Positions 1-6,044 of a stretch of DNA of 6,156 nt are shown piece after piece (positions within the stretch are counted from its first letter, which is position 1; each line of letters starts with the position of its first letter). The translations under genes were made by a program, and so were the position numbers. The stretch lies in assembly GCA_023700845.1 (NCBI GenBank), contig JAMPYD010000129.1, positions 1-6,156 on the forward strand. Direction: 5' to 3'. Origin of the DNA: Elusimicrobiota bacterium. GTDB lineage: Bacteria; Elusimicrobiota; Elusimicrobia; UBA1565; UBA9628. The notes under the pieces were generated by a model. The model saw nothing but the letters and a program-made list of their open reading frames with translations, did not search any database and was not told the DNA's origin.

Positions 1-1385
1 CGGGCGGGCCGCAGTCTGTTTACGGAGAAGGCGCCCCCTACTGCCCGCGTGAAATCTTCGACCTCGGCGTCCCCGTCCTCGGCATCTGCTACGGCATGCA
101 GCTGCTCGTCGAGCTGCACGGCGGCAAGGTCGTCCCGTCGAAGAAGCGCGAGTACGGCCACGCCGACCTGGAGATCGTGGCGGAGAGCCCGCTGTTCGCG
201 GACCTGCCCCGCCACCTGCAGGTCTGGATGAGCCACGGCGACAGCGCGGAGCGCCTGCACAACGGCTTCCGCGTGGACGCGCGCACCGGCTCCGCGCCCT
301 ACGCCGCGATCTCCGACGAGGCCAAGCGCCAGTACGGCATCCAGTTCCACCCCGAGGTCGTGCACACCCCGCTCGGCGCGAAGGTCCTGGAGAACTTCGC
401 GCGGCGCATCTGCCGGTTCGAGAAGCGCTTCTCGATGTCCGGGCTCCTCGAGTCGCAGGTCAAGGCGATCCGCGAGCAGGTCGGCGACGGCAAGGTCGTC
501 TGCGCGCTGTCCGGCGGCGTGGACTCGACCGTCGCCGCGACCTTGATCTCCAAGGCGATCGGCAAGAACCTCTTCTGCGTGTTCGTCGACACCGGCCTCC
601 TGCGCCACGGCGATCGCGAGCGCGCCGAGAAGGTGCTCGGGCAGGAGCTCAAGCTCAATTTGAAGGTCGTGGACGCGTCGAAGCTCTTCCTCGGGCGCCT
701 GAAGGGCGTGTCGAACCCGGAAAAGAAACGGAAGATCATCGGCAAGACGTTCATCGAGGTCTTCGACAAGGAAGCGAAACGGATTAAGGGAGTATCGTTC
801 CTGGCGCAAGGAACGTTATACCCGGACGTGATTGAATCCGTGTCGGTGCACGGACCCTCCGTCGTCATCAAGAGCCATCACAACGTCGGGGGCCTGCCGA
901 AGAAGATGAAGCTTCGTTTGGTTGAACCCCTGCGCATGCTCTTCAAGGACGAGGTCCGCCGCCTGGGCAAGGAGATGGGCATCTCCCAGGACCTGCTCGG
1001 CCTGCACCCGTTCCCCGGCCCCGGCCTCGCGATCCGCGTGCTCGGCGCCGTGACCCCCGATCTGCTCAAGACCTTGCGCGACGCCGACCTCGTCATGCGC
1101 CAGGAGCTCAAGGCCGCCGGCTGGTACGACAAGGTGTGGCAGGCCTTCGTGGTCATCCTCCCCTCCGTGCGCTCCGTCGGCGTGATGGGCGACGGCCGCA
1201 CCTACGAGAACACGGTCGTCGTGCGCTCCGTGGACAGCCGCGACGGGATGACGGCCGACTGGTCCCGCCTCCCGTACGACCTGCTGCAGAAGATCTCAAG
1301 CCGCATCGTCAGCGAAGTCAAAGGCGTGAACCGCGTCGCTTACGACATCTCCTCCAAGCCTCCGGCGACGATCGAATGGGAGTGA
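1..1385 (+). CDS. guaA: GMP synthase (glutamine-hydrolysing), 5'-truncated by the window edge
   Basis: Converts XMP, glutamine and ATP to GMP, the last step of guanine nucleotide synthesis, in the cytoplasm. The first full codon is at 3; 460 residues are visible, so roughly 50 N-terminal residues are missing compared with the usual 510-525. It opens in the class I amidotransferase domain at GGPQSVYG. The nucleophile is the Cys of GICYG (87-89), and the catalytic His and Glu are in FHPEV (348-350, 354-356). The ATP-pyrophosphatase domain has the PP-loop SGGVDS (510-527). The C-terminal dimerisation domain shows FPGPGLAIRVLG and ends in KPPATIEWE, the canonical GuaA terminus. All catalytic motifs in view are intact. 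The stop overlaps the purC start (TGATG), so guaA heads or sits within a purine operon. Codons in about 720-930 are much less GC-biased than the rest of the gene. Identification is secure. Confidence 0.97.
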   Translation, partial: GGPQSVYGEGAPYCPREIFDLGVPVLGICYGMQLLVELHGGKVVPSKKREYGHADLEIVAESPLFADLPRHLQVWMSHGDSAERLHNGFRVDARTGSAPYAAISDEAKRQYGIQFHPEVVHTPLGAKVLENFARRICRFEKRFSMSGLLESQVKAIREQVGDGKVVCALSGGVDSTVAATLISKAIGKNLFCVFVDTGLLRHGDRERAEKVLGQELKLNLKVVDASKLFLGRLKGVSNPEKKRKIIGKTFIEVFDKEAKRIKGVSFLAQGTLYPDVIESVSVHGPSVVIKSHHNVGGLPKKMKLRLVEPLRMLFKDEVRRLGKEMGISQDLLGLHPFPGPGLAIRVLGAVTPDLLKTLRDADLVMRQELKAAGWYDKVWQAFVVILPSVRSVGVMGDGRTYENTVVVRSVDSRDGMTADWSRLPYDLLQKISSRIVSEVKGVNRVAYDISSKPPATIEWE

Positions 1386-2275
1386 TGACCAACGCGCCTG
1401 CCTCCGTCGATATCCCGAACCTCCCGCTCTTGCGCAGGGGCAAGGTCCGGGACGTCTATGATCTCGGCGAGAAGCTGCTCATCGTGGCGTCGGACCGGCT
1501 CTCGGCGTTCGATGTGGTCCTGCCGACTCCGATCCCCGACAAAGGGAAGATTTTGACGACGGCGGCGCTGTTTTGGTTCGACTTGACCAAGGATGTGGTG
1601 CCGAACCACCTCATCTCCGCCGACTTCGACACCATTCAAAAAGCCCTGCCCGTCGGGATCAAGCTGGATAAGAACTGGTTCGACGGGCGCATGATGCTGG
1701 TGCATAAGGCACAGAGGATCGACGCGGAGTGCGTGGCGCGGGCGTATCTGGCGGGCTCGGGTTGGAAAGAATACAGATTGAACGGCAACGTCGTTGGTCA
1801 CTCGCTTCCGGCGGGACTCAAAGAGGCCGACAAATTGCCTTCGCCCATTTTTACGCCCGCGACGAAGGCGGATGAAGGGCACGACGAGAACATCTCGCGC
1901 GAGAAACTGGCCGAGATGATCGGAACGGAACTGGCCGAGAAGTTGGAAGGATTAACCCTTCGGGTTTTTAACGTCGCGTCCGAGCACTTGGCAAAGCGCG
2001 ACCTGTTGCTTGCCGACACGAAATTCGAATTCGGCTATATCAACGGCAATTTGTGTCTTATCGACGAGATCCTCACGCCCGATTCTTCCCGCGTGTGGGA
2101 GAAGAAGGATTGGCATCCGGGCAAGACGCCCGACGGCTTCGACAAACAATTCGTGCGCGATTATCTCGAGAAATCGGGCTGGAACAAGGTTCCCCCCGCT
2201 CCCGCTTTGCCGCAAAACGTCGTGGACGGCACGCTGTCCCGCTATCGCGATTTCCTCGCAAAGGTGACCAAGTGA
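1385..2275 (+). CDS. purC: Phosphoribosylaminoimidazole-succinocarboxamide synthase (SAICAR synthetase)
   Basis: Ligates aspartate to CAIR using ATP to give SAICAR in de novo IMP synthesis. The protein has 296 residues, the longer form of the family (about 290-300) rather than the roughly 240-residue Bacillus/E. coli form. Family motifs in order: GKVRDVYDL (residues 19-27, nucleotide-binding region), DRLSAFDVVLPTPIPDKG, MLVHKAQRIDAECVARAYLAGSGWKEY region, KADEGHDENIS, LLLADTKFEFG, and LIDEILTPDSSR (225-236). I chose ATG 1385, which shares one base with the guaA stop (TGATG). In-frame GTG 1382 and ATG 1376 are possible alternatives, but they only add residues ahead of an unconserved N-terminus. 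GGGAG at 1378-1382 is too close to 1385 to be a good ribosome site, so reinitiation after guaA is likely. Its GC is clearly lower than purL's (for example 31 of 60 bases at 1981-2040). It overlaps purS by four bases. Confidence 0.97.
   Translation: MTNAPASVDIPNLPLLRRGKVRDVYDLGEKLLIVASDRLSAFDVVLPTPIPDKGKILTTAALFWFDLTKDVVPNHLISADFDTIQKALPVGIKLDKNWFDGRMMLVHKAQRIDAECVARAYLAGSGWKEYRLNGNVVGHSLPAGLKEADKLPSPIFTPATKADEGHDENISREKLAEMIGTELAEKLEGLTLRVFNVASEHLAKRDLLLADTKFEFGYINGNLCLIDEILTPDSSRVWEKKDWHPGKTPDGFDKQFVRDYLEKSGWNKVPPAPALPQNVVDGTLSRYRDFLAKVTK
2262..2267 (+). promoter_or_regulatory. Shine-Dalgarno site for purS
   Basis: AGGTGA lies four bases before GTG 2272 and matches the 3' part of the canonical AGGAGGTGA complement. 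It sits inside the last codons of purC and supports the GTG of the GTGA overlap as the purS start, rather than an extension into purC. Confidence 0.6.
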
Positions 2276-2772
2276 GCATAAAGATCCAGGCGGCGAATGT
2301 TCACCTCATCGAGGTCAAGCTCCGGACCGAGTTCAACGACGCCGAGGGCGCGGCGGCCTTCGCCCTCCTGCGCGAGCAAGGCCTGTCGGCCCTCAAAGAG
2401 GTCCGGACCGGCCGGCTCTACGAGGTCACCGGCTCGCTGACGGCCAACCAGGCCCACCAGGCCGGCAAGGATCTTCTCTGCGACGCCGTGACCCAGGAGT
2501 TCCGCCTGGTCCCGCCCTCGCCCGCGCCGATGAACGGCATGAACTTCTGGCGCGTCGAGGTCTGGCTCAAGCCGACCGTCTCGGATCCCGTCGGAGCCAC
2601 GGTCGCCGAGGCGATCGCCGAGGGCGGCCTTCAGCGCCCGACCTCCGCCCGCTGCGGGATGCTTTACCTGCTCAACGGCCGCGCCGTGAAGGCGCAGGTC
2701 GAGAAGGCCGTGGCCAAGTCCCTGGCCAATCCGCTCATCCACCGCGTCGTCGTCACCGAGGCACACCCGTGA
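2272..2772 (+). CDS. purS: FGAM synthetase subunit PurS, double-domain form
   Basis: PurS is the small non-catalytic subunit that bridges PurL and PurQ in FGAM synthetase (FGAR + ATP + glutamine to FGAM). Family members are normally about 80-85 residues; this one has 166. It is made of two PurS-like units: residues 13-79 and 95-161 align without gaps at an offset of 82, with about 17 identities by eye. Both show the beta-alpha-beta-beta-alpha-beta pattern and a shared R-x-G-x-L-Y (residues 45-50 and 127-132). The second unit has the more typical PurS sequence (VEVWLKPTVSDPVG, SLANPLIHRVVV). A Pro-rich linker (80-91) joins them. GTG 2272 is chosen because of the four-base GTGA overlap with purC and an AGGTGA site; reading further upstream only gives the wrong frame of purC. 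It overlaps purL by four bases (GTGA). The likely role is a covalent PurS dimer, like the N-terminal domain of long PurL proteins. Confidence 0.88.
   Translation: MSIKIQAANVHLIEVKLRTEFNDAEGAAAFALLREQGLSALKEVRTGRLYEVTGSLTANQAHQAGKDLLCDAVTQEFRLVPPSPAPMNGMNFWRVEVWLKPTVSDPVGATVAEAIAEGGLQRPTSARCGMLYLLNGRAVKAQVEKAVAKSLANPLIHRVVVTEAHP
2308..2754 (+). repeat. Tandem PurS-domain duplication within purS (protein-level)
   Basis: Codons 13-79 (2308-2508) and 95-161 (2554-2754) encode two gaplessly alignable units. Shared positions include E-V-x-L, D, G-A, E-x-G-L, R-x-G-x-L-Y and a late A/L pair. Identity is only about a quarter at the protein level and the DNA has no obvious repeat, so the duplication is old. 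Confidence 0.75.
2758..2761 (+). promoter_or_regulatory. Shine-Dalgarno site for purL
   Basis: GAGG is seven bases before GTG 2769, a normal spacing. It supports separate initiation of purL at the GTGA overlap, as opposed to purS-purL being one gene broken by a sequencing error. Confidence 0.5.
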
Positions 2773-5192
2773 GCCAGCTCGCCGAGACCAACCAAGACGC
2801 CTTCCCCATCCTCGGCAAGTCGCCCAAGGACCTGCGCGCGATCGGCGCCCAGCGGCACCTGTCGCTGTCCGACGCGGAGTGGGGCGCGATCCAGGCCCAC
2901 TTCAAGACCCTGAAGCGCGAGCCGTCGCTGGCGGAGATCGAGACGATCGCCCAGACCTGGTCCGAGCACTGCAAGCATAAGACCTTCACCTCCCCGATCC
3001 GCTACACCGAGGGCAAGAAGGTCCGCACGATCAAGAACCTCTTCGCCGAGACCATCGTCGCCGCCACCGAGTCCGTCAAGAAGCCGTGGTGCCTCTCCCT
3101 CTTCAAGGACAACGCCGGCGTCGTCGCGTTCGGCAAGAAGTGGGCGCTGGCCTTCAAGGTGGAGACCCACAACCACCCGTCGGCCCTCGAGCCCTACGGC
3201 GGCGCGGCCACCGGCGTCGGCGGCGTGGTGCGCGACATCCTGGGCGTGGGCCTGGGCGCCAAGCCCGTCCTCAACACCGACACCTTCTGCTTCGGCCGCC
3301 CCGACTACAAGGGCGCTCTCCCCGAGGGCGCGCATCACCCGACGCGGACCTTGCGCGGCGTGGTCGCCGGCGTGCGCGACTACGGCAACCGCATGGGCAT
3401 TCCCACGGCCGGCGGCGGCATTTGGTTCGACGACGACTATCGCCTCAACCCGCTCGTGTTCTGCGGCACCGTCGGCATCATGCCCCAGTGGGCCGTCAAG
3501 AAGGAGGTCAAGCCCGGCGACCTGATCGTCGCGGTCGGCGGCCGCACGGGCCGCGACGGCCTGCACGGCGCGACGTTCTCCTCGGCGAACCTCGGCGCGG
3601 ACGCCCCCTCCTCCGCGGTCCAGATCGGCCACGCGATCCAGGAGAAGCGCGTCCTCGACGCCCTGCTCGCGGCCCGCGACAAGAAGCTCTACGGCTCGGT
3701 CACCGACTGCGGCGCGGGCGGCTTCTCCTCGGCCATCGGCGAGCTCGGCGCGGACTGCGGCGCGCGCGTTCGCCTCGAGAACGCCCCCCTCAAGGTCTCC
3801 GACCTCGACAGCTGGGAGATCTGGCTGTCCGAATCCCAGGAGCGCATGGTCCTGGCCGTGCACCCGAAGTCCCTCAAGGCGCTCGAGGCCGTGTTCGCCG
3901 CCGAGGGCTGCGAGCTCGCGGTCCTGGGAGAGTTCACCCGCACCGGCAAGCTCGAGGTCGTGCACCACGAGCGGACGATCGTCGAGCTCGACATGAAGTT
4001 CCTCCACAAGGGCCTGCCGCGCGTCGAGCGCGAGGCCGTCTGGACCAATAACCACGCCGCGAAGCCCGCGGGCGGCGTCACGAAGAAGGCCGGCGAGGCC
4101 CTGCGCGAGATGATCGGCCACCTCAACGTCTGCTCCCGCGAGTGGGTGATCCGCCAGTACGACCACGAGGTCCAGGGCGGCACCATCGTCAAGCCCCTGC
4201 AGGGCGTGCGCCACGACGGCCCCGGCGACGCCTGCGTGATCTGGCCCCACGCCGCGACCGGCGACATGGACGATTTCTCCTGCTTCGCCGTCGGCCACGG
4301 GCTCAACCCCGACTACGGCCGCATCGACCCCTACTGGATGGCGCTCGCGGCCGTCGACGAGGCCCTGCGCAACCTGACCTGCGTCGGCGCCGACCCGTCC
4401 CGCGCCGCCTTGCTCGACAACTTCTGCTGGGCCAGCCCCGAGGACCCGAAGCAGCTCGGCGCGCTCGTGCGCGCCGCCGAGGGCTGCCGCGACGCGGCCA
4501 AGGGCTTCTCCACCCCCTTCATCTCCGGCAAGGACTCGATGTTCAACCAGTCCAAGGACGAGAAGGGCAAGGAGCTCCCGATCCCCGGCACCTTGCTCGT
4601 CTCCGCCGTGGCCCCCGTCCCCGACGGGCGCAAGGCCGTCACGATGGACTTCAAGGGCCCGGGCAACGCCCTCTACCTCATCGGCCGCACCAACGACGAG
4701 CTCGGCGGGTCCCTGTACCACCGCATCCTCGGCCGCACCGGAGGCGAGGTCCCCAAGGTCAACCCCGCCTCCGCGCTCGACGGCTTCAAGGCCCTGCACG
4801 CGGCGATGACCCGCGGCCACGTCCTCTCCGCCCACGACCTGTCCGAGGGCGGCCTGGCCCTGTGCGCCGCGGAGATGGGCTTCACCGGCGAGTTCGGCTG
4901 CCTGCTCGACCTCGACGAGTGCCCGCGCGACCCGCGCATCTACTCGAACGAGACCTTGCTTTTCTCGGAGTCCCCCTCCCGGATCCTCGTCGAGGTGAAG
5001 CCGGAGAACGAGAGCGCCTTCCTGCGCCATTTCGGCAAGAGCGCCAAGTCCGCGATGGTCCGCCGCGTCGGCCAGACCACGGCCAACCCGATCATCAAGG
5101 TGACGGGCCTCGAGGGCTCGACCTGCCTCGAGGAATCGCTCAAAGAGCTCAAGGAAGCATGGCAGACCGCCCTGCCGAGGATCCTCGGATGA
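2769..5192 (+). CDS. purL: FGAM synthetase large subunit PurL (PurS/PurQ-dependent form)
   Basis: This is the ATP-dependent synthetase subunit that converts FGAR to FGAM with ammonia delivered from PurQ. It has 807 residues, against about 740 for Bacillus PurL and about 1300 for the single-chain E. coli enzyme; it has no N-terminal PurS-like domain and no C-terminal glutaminase. Motifs in order: TWSEHCKHKTF (from residue 63), the ETHNHPSALEPYGGAATGVGG region (from 132), PTAGGGIWFDDD, GRDGLHGA (from 261), TDCGAGG (from 312), LSESQERM, then in the second half EVQGGTIVKPLQGVRHDGPGD, GLNPDYGRIDPY, FISGKDSM (584-591), HDLSEGGLA (from 689) and LLFSESPSR. Both AIRS-like halves are therefore complete. 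GTG 2769 overlaps the purS stop and is preceded by GAGG. TWSEHCKHKTF resembles long fused PurL proteins more than the Bacillus type. GC is very high (45 of 60 bases at 3721-3780). It ends in an ATGA overlap with purQ. Confidence 0.97.
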   Translation: MSQLAETNQDAFPILGKSPKDLRAIGAQRHLSLSDAEWGAIQAHFKTLKREPSLAEIETIAQTWSEHCKHKTFTSPIRYTEGKKVRTIKNLFAETIVAATESVKKPWCLSLFKDNAGVVAFGKKWALAFKVETHNHPSALEPYGGAATGVGGVVRDILGVGLGAKPVLNTDTFCFGRPDYKGALPEGAHHPTRTLRGVVAGVRDYGNRMGIPTAGGGIWFDDDYRLNPLVFCGTVGIMPQWAVKKEVKPGDLIVAVGGRTGRDGLHGATFSSANLGADAPSSAVQIGHAIQEKRVLDALLAARDKKLYGSVTDCGAGGFSSAIGELGADCGARVRLENAPLKVSDLDSWEIWLSESQERMVLAVHPKSLKALEAVFAAEGCELAVLGEFTRTGKLEVVHHERTIVELDMKFLHKGLPRVEREAVWTNNHAAKPAGGVTKKAGEALREMIGHLNVCSREWVIRQYDHEVQGGTIVKPLQGVRHDGPGDACVIWPHAATGDMDDFSCFAVGHGLNPDYGRIDPYWMALAAVDEALRNLTCVGADPSRAALLDNFCWASPEDPKQLGALVRAAEGCRDAAKGFSTPFISGKDSMFNQSKDEKGKELPIPGTLLVSAVAPVPDGRKAVTMDFKGPGNALYLIGRTNDELGGSLYHRILGRTGGEVPKVNPASALDGFKALHAAMTRGHVLSAHDLSEGGLALCAAEMGFTGEFGCLLDLDECPRDPRIYSNETLLFSESPSRILVEVKPENESAFLRHFGKSAKSAMVRRVGQTTANPIIKVTGLEGSTCLEESLKELKEAWQTALPRILG
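5177..5181 (+). promoter_or_regulatory. Shine-Dalgarno site for purQ
   Basis: GAGGA is seven bases before ATG 5189. It fixes the purQ start at the ATGA overlap with the purL stop. Confidence 0.6.
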
Positions 5193-5962
5193 AAAAGCCC
5201 AAAGTCCTGATCCTGCGCGCCGCCGGCGTCAACTGCGAGCTGGAGACCGCCAACGCCTTCAAGCACGTCGGCGGCGACCCCGAGCTCGTCCACATCTCCG
5301 AGCTCCGCGGCGGCAAGAAGAAGCTGATGGACTACGCGATCCTCTCCATCCCCGGCGGCTTCTCCTACGGCGACGACGTCGGCGCCGGGAAGGTCCTGGC
5401 CAACCAGGTGCGCCACACCTTGACCGACCTGCGCCAGTTCGTCCGCCTCGGCCGCCCCGTCATCGGCATCTGCAACGGCTTCCAGGTCCTCGTCAAGGCC
5501 GGCATCCTGCCCCACTCCAACGCCTGCGACCAGAGCGCCTCCTTCACCGTCAACGACTCGGGCAAGTTCGAGACGCGCTGGACCCACCTGCGCATCAACA
5601 CCCAGTCCTCCTGCCTGTTCTTCAAGGGCCTGCCCGAGATGATCGAGCTCCCCGTGGCGCACGGGGAAGGGAAATTAGTCTTGAAATCCCCGCGCCACCT
5701 CGAAGATTTGAAGAAAACGAAGTCGATCGCCCTCCAGTACGTCACCGAGGACGGCAAGCTCATGGGCTACCCGCACAACCCCAACGGCTCCATCTTCAAC
5801 ATCGCCGGCCTCACCAACCCCGAGGGCAACGTCCTCGGCCTGATGCCCCACCCCGAGCGCTTCATGTCGCTGCATCACCACCCGAACTGGACCCGCCAAA
5901 CCTACCGCAAGGCGCCCGTCGGCCTGGAGATGTTCAAGAACGCCGTCGACTACGCCCGCTGA
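5189..5962 (+). CDS. purQ: FGAM synthetase glutaminase subunit PurQ
   Basis: Class I glutamine amidotransferase that hydrolyses glutamine and passes ammonia to PurL. The protein has 257 residues, slightly longer than the about 227-residue Bacillus PurQ. It begins KPKVLILRAAGVNCELETANAF, where many PurQ proteins have RxPGTNCD. The oxyanion-region motif PGGFSYGDD is at residues 55-63, the nucleophile is Cys95 in GICNGFQ, VAHGEGK follows, and the catalytic His221 and Glu223 are in PHPERFM. The triad is complete. The start ATG 5189 overlaps the purL stop (ATGA) and follows GAGGA by seven bases, so PurQ is made in step with PurL. The stop is at 5960-5962, and no convincing terminator follows it in the gap before purF. 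A short patch after about 5660 uses more A/T-ending codons than its surroundings. Confidence 0.97.
   Translation: MKKPKVLILRAAGVNCELETANAFKHVGGDPELVHISELRGGKKKLMDYAILSIPGGFSYGDDVGAGKVLANQVRHTLTDLRQFVRLGRPVIGICNGFQVLVKAGILPHSNACDQSASFTVNDSGKFETRWTHLRINTQSSCLFFKGLPEMIELPVAHGEGKLVLKSPRHLEDLKKTKSIALQYVTEDGKLMGYPHNPNGSIFNIAGLTNPEGNVLGLMPHPERFMSLHHHPNWTRQTYRKAPVGLEMFKNAVDYAR
5649..5667. repeat. Perfect inverted repeat inside purQ
   Basis: TCCCCGTG and CACGGGGA are perfect reverse complements around a GCG loop. The repeat covers the codons for the conserved PVAHGE motif of PurQ, so protein constraint may explain it. No T-run follows, so it is not terminator-like. Confidence 0.5.
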
Positions 5963-5965
5963 ACC

Positions 5966-5982
5966 GGCGCCGAAGCGGTGCC
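5966..5982 (+). other. Short hairpin after the purQ stop
   Basis: GGCGCC and GGTGCC can pair as six base pairs with one G-U, around a GAAGC loop, three bases after the purQ stop codon. There is no T-tract after it, so it is a poor intrinsic terminator. It could protect the mRNA 3' end or be chance in GC-rich DNA. Confidence 0.25.
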
Positions 5983-6009
5983 TGGCATCCCGTTGTTGCA
6001 TAACCCCCG

Positions 6010-6038
6010 CTGACTTCCCTGTTTTCAACAGGTATACT
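6010..6038 (+). promoter_or_regulatory. Sigma70-like promoter for a leaderless purF transcript
   Basis: CTGACT at 6010-6015 (four of six matches to TTGACA) and TATACT at 6033-6038 (five of six to TATAAT) are separated by 17 bases. By the usual numbering +1 falls on 6045, the A of the purF ATG. The gap is AT-richer than the coding DNA around it. No usable Shine-Dalgarno precedes the ATG: only an AGG 12 bases upstream, within the spacer and -10 region. This fits a leaderless mRNA. Confidence 0.65.
6018..6032. promoter_or_regulatory. Perfect palindrome in the purF promoter spacer, candidate operator
   Basis: CCTGTT-TTC-AACAGG is a perfect 6-base inverted repeat with a 3-base centre. It fills the spacer from two bases after the -35 to the base before the -10. 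A protein bound here would block RNA polymerase. The site would not be in the transcript if +1 is 6045, so DNA binding is more likely than an RNA hairpin. It matches neither the Bacillus PurBox nor the full E. coli PurR operator. Confidence 0.45.
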
Positions 6039-6044
6039 TAAGCC

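Noticed and set aside
1136..1384. Extension of purC upstream into guaA
   Set aside because: The added residues are an out-of-frame reading of the conserved GuaA C-terminal domain; PurC motifs start shortly after ATG 1385.
2053..2271. Extension of purS upstream into purC
   Set aside because: It reads the wrong frame of the conserved PurC C-terminal region; the GTG at 2272 has its own ribosome site and a GTGA overlap.
2757..2775. Programmed -1 frameshift joining PurS to PurL
   Set aside because: A -1 shift would fuse the frames, but no slippery heptamer of the X-XXY-YYZ kind is visible at the overlap, and purL has its own GAGG site and GTG start.
3086..4051. A 321-codon plus-strand frame rich in Arg, Pro and Gly
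   Set aside because: It is an out-of-frame reading of purL; Arg/Pro/Gly-rich low complexity is typical of frame shadows in high-GC genes.
2664..5030. A 788-codon open frame on the minus strand across purL
   Set aside because: It is the antisense shadow of a GC-rich gene that avoids TTA, CTA and TCA codons. Its translation is a low-complexity Ala/Gly/Val/Leu/Asp-rich sequence with no family motifs, while the plus strand encodes full-length PurL.
4142..5188. Extension of purQ upstream into purL
   Set aside because: The extension is Arg/Pro-rich shadow sequence; conserved PurQ sequence begins at ATG 5189 with a good ribosome site at 5177-5181.
5966..5982. The post-purQ hairpin as the operon terminator
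   Set aside because: Six pairs with one G-U and no T-tract afterwards; too weak to call a rho-independent terminator.
6021..6026. E. coli-type PurR operator in the purF promoter
   Set aside because: Only the GTTTTC core matches; the flanking ACGCAAAC half is absent, and the palindrome has a different symmetry centre.
5963..6044. Purine or other riboswitch ahead of purF
   Set aside because: The gap is only 82 bases, contains the promoter just before the ATG, and the predicted transcript has no leader that could hold an aptamer.
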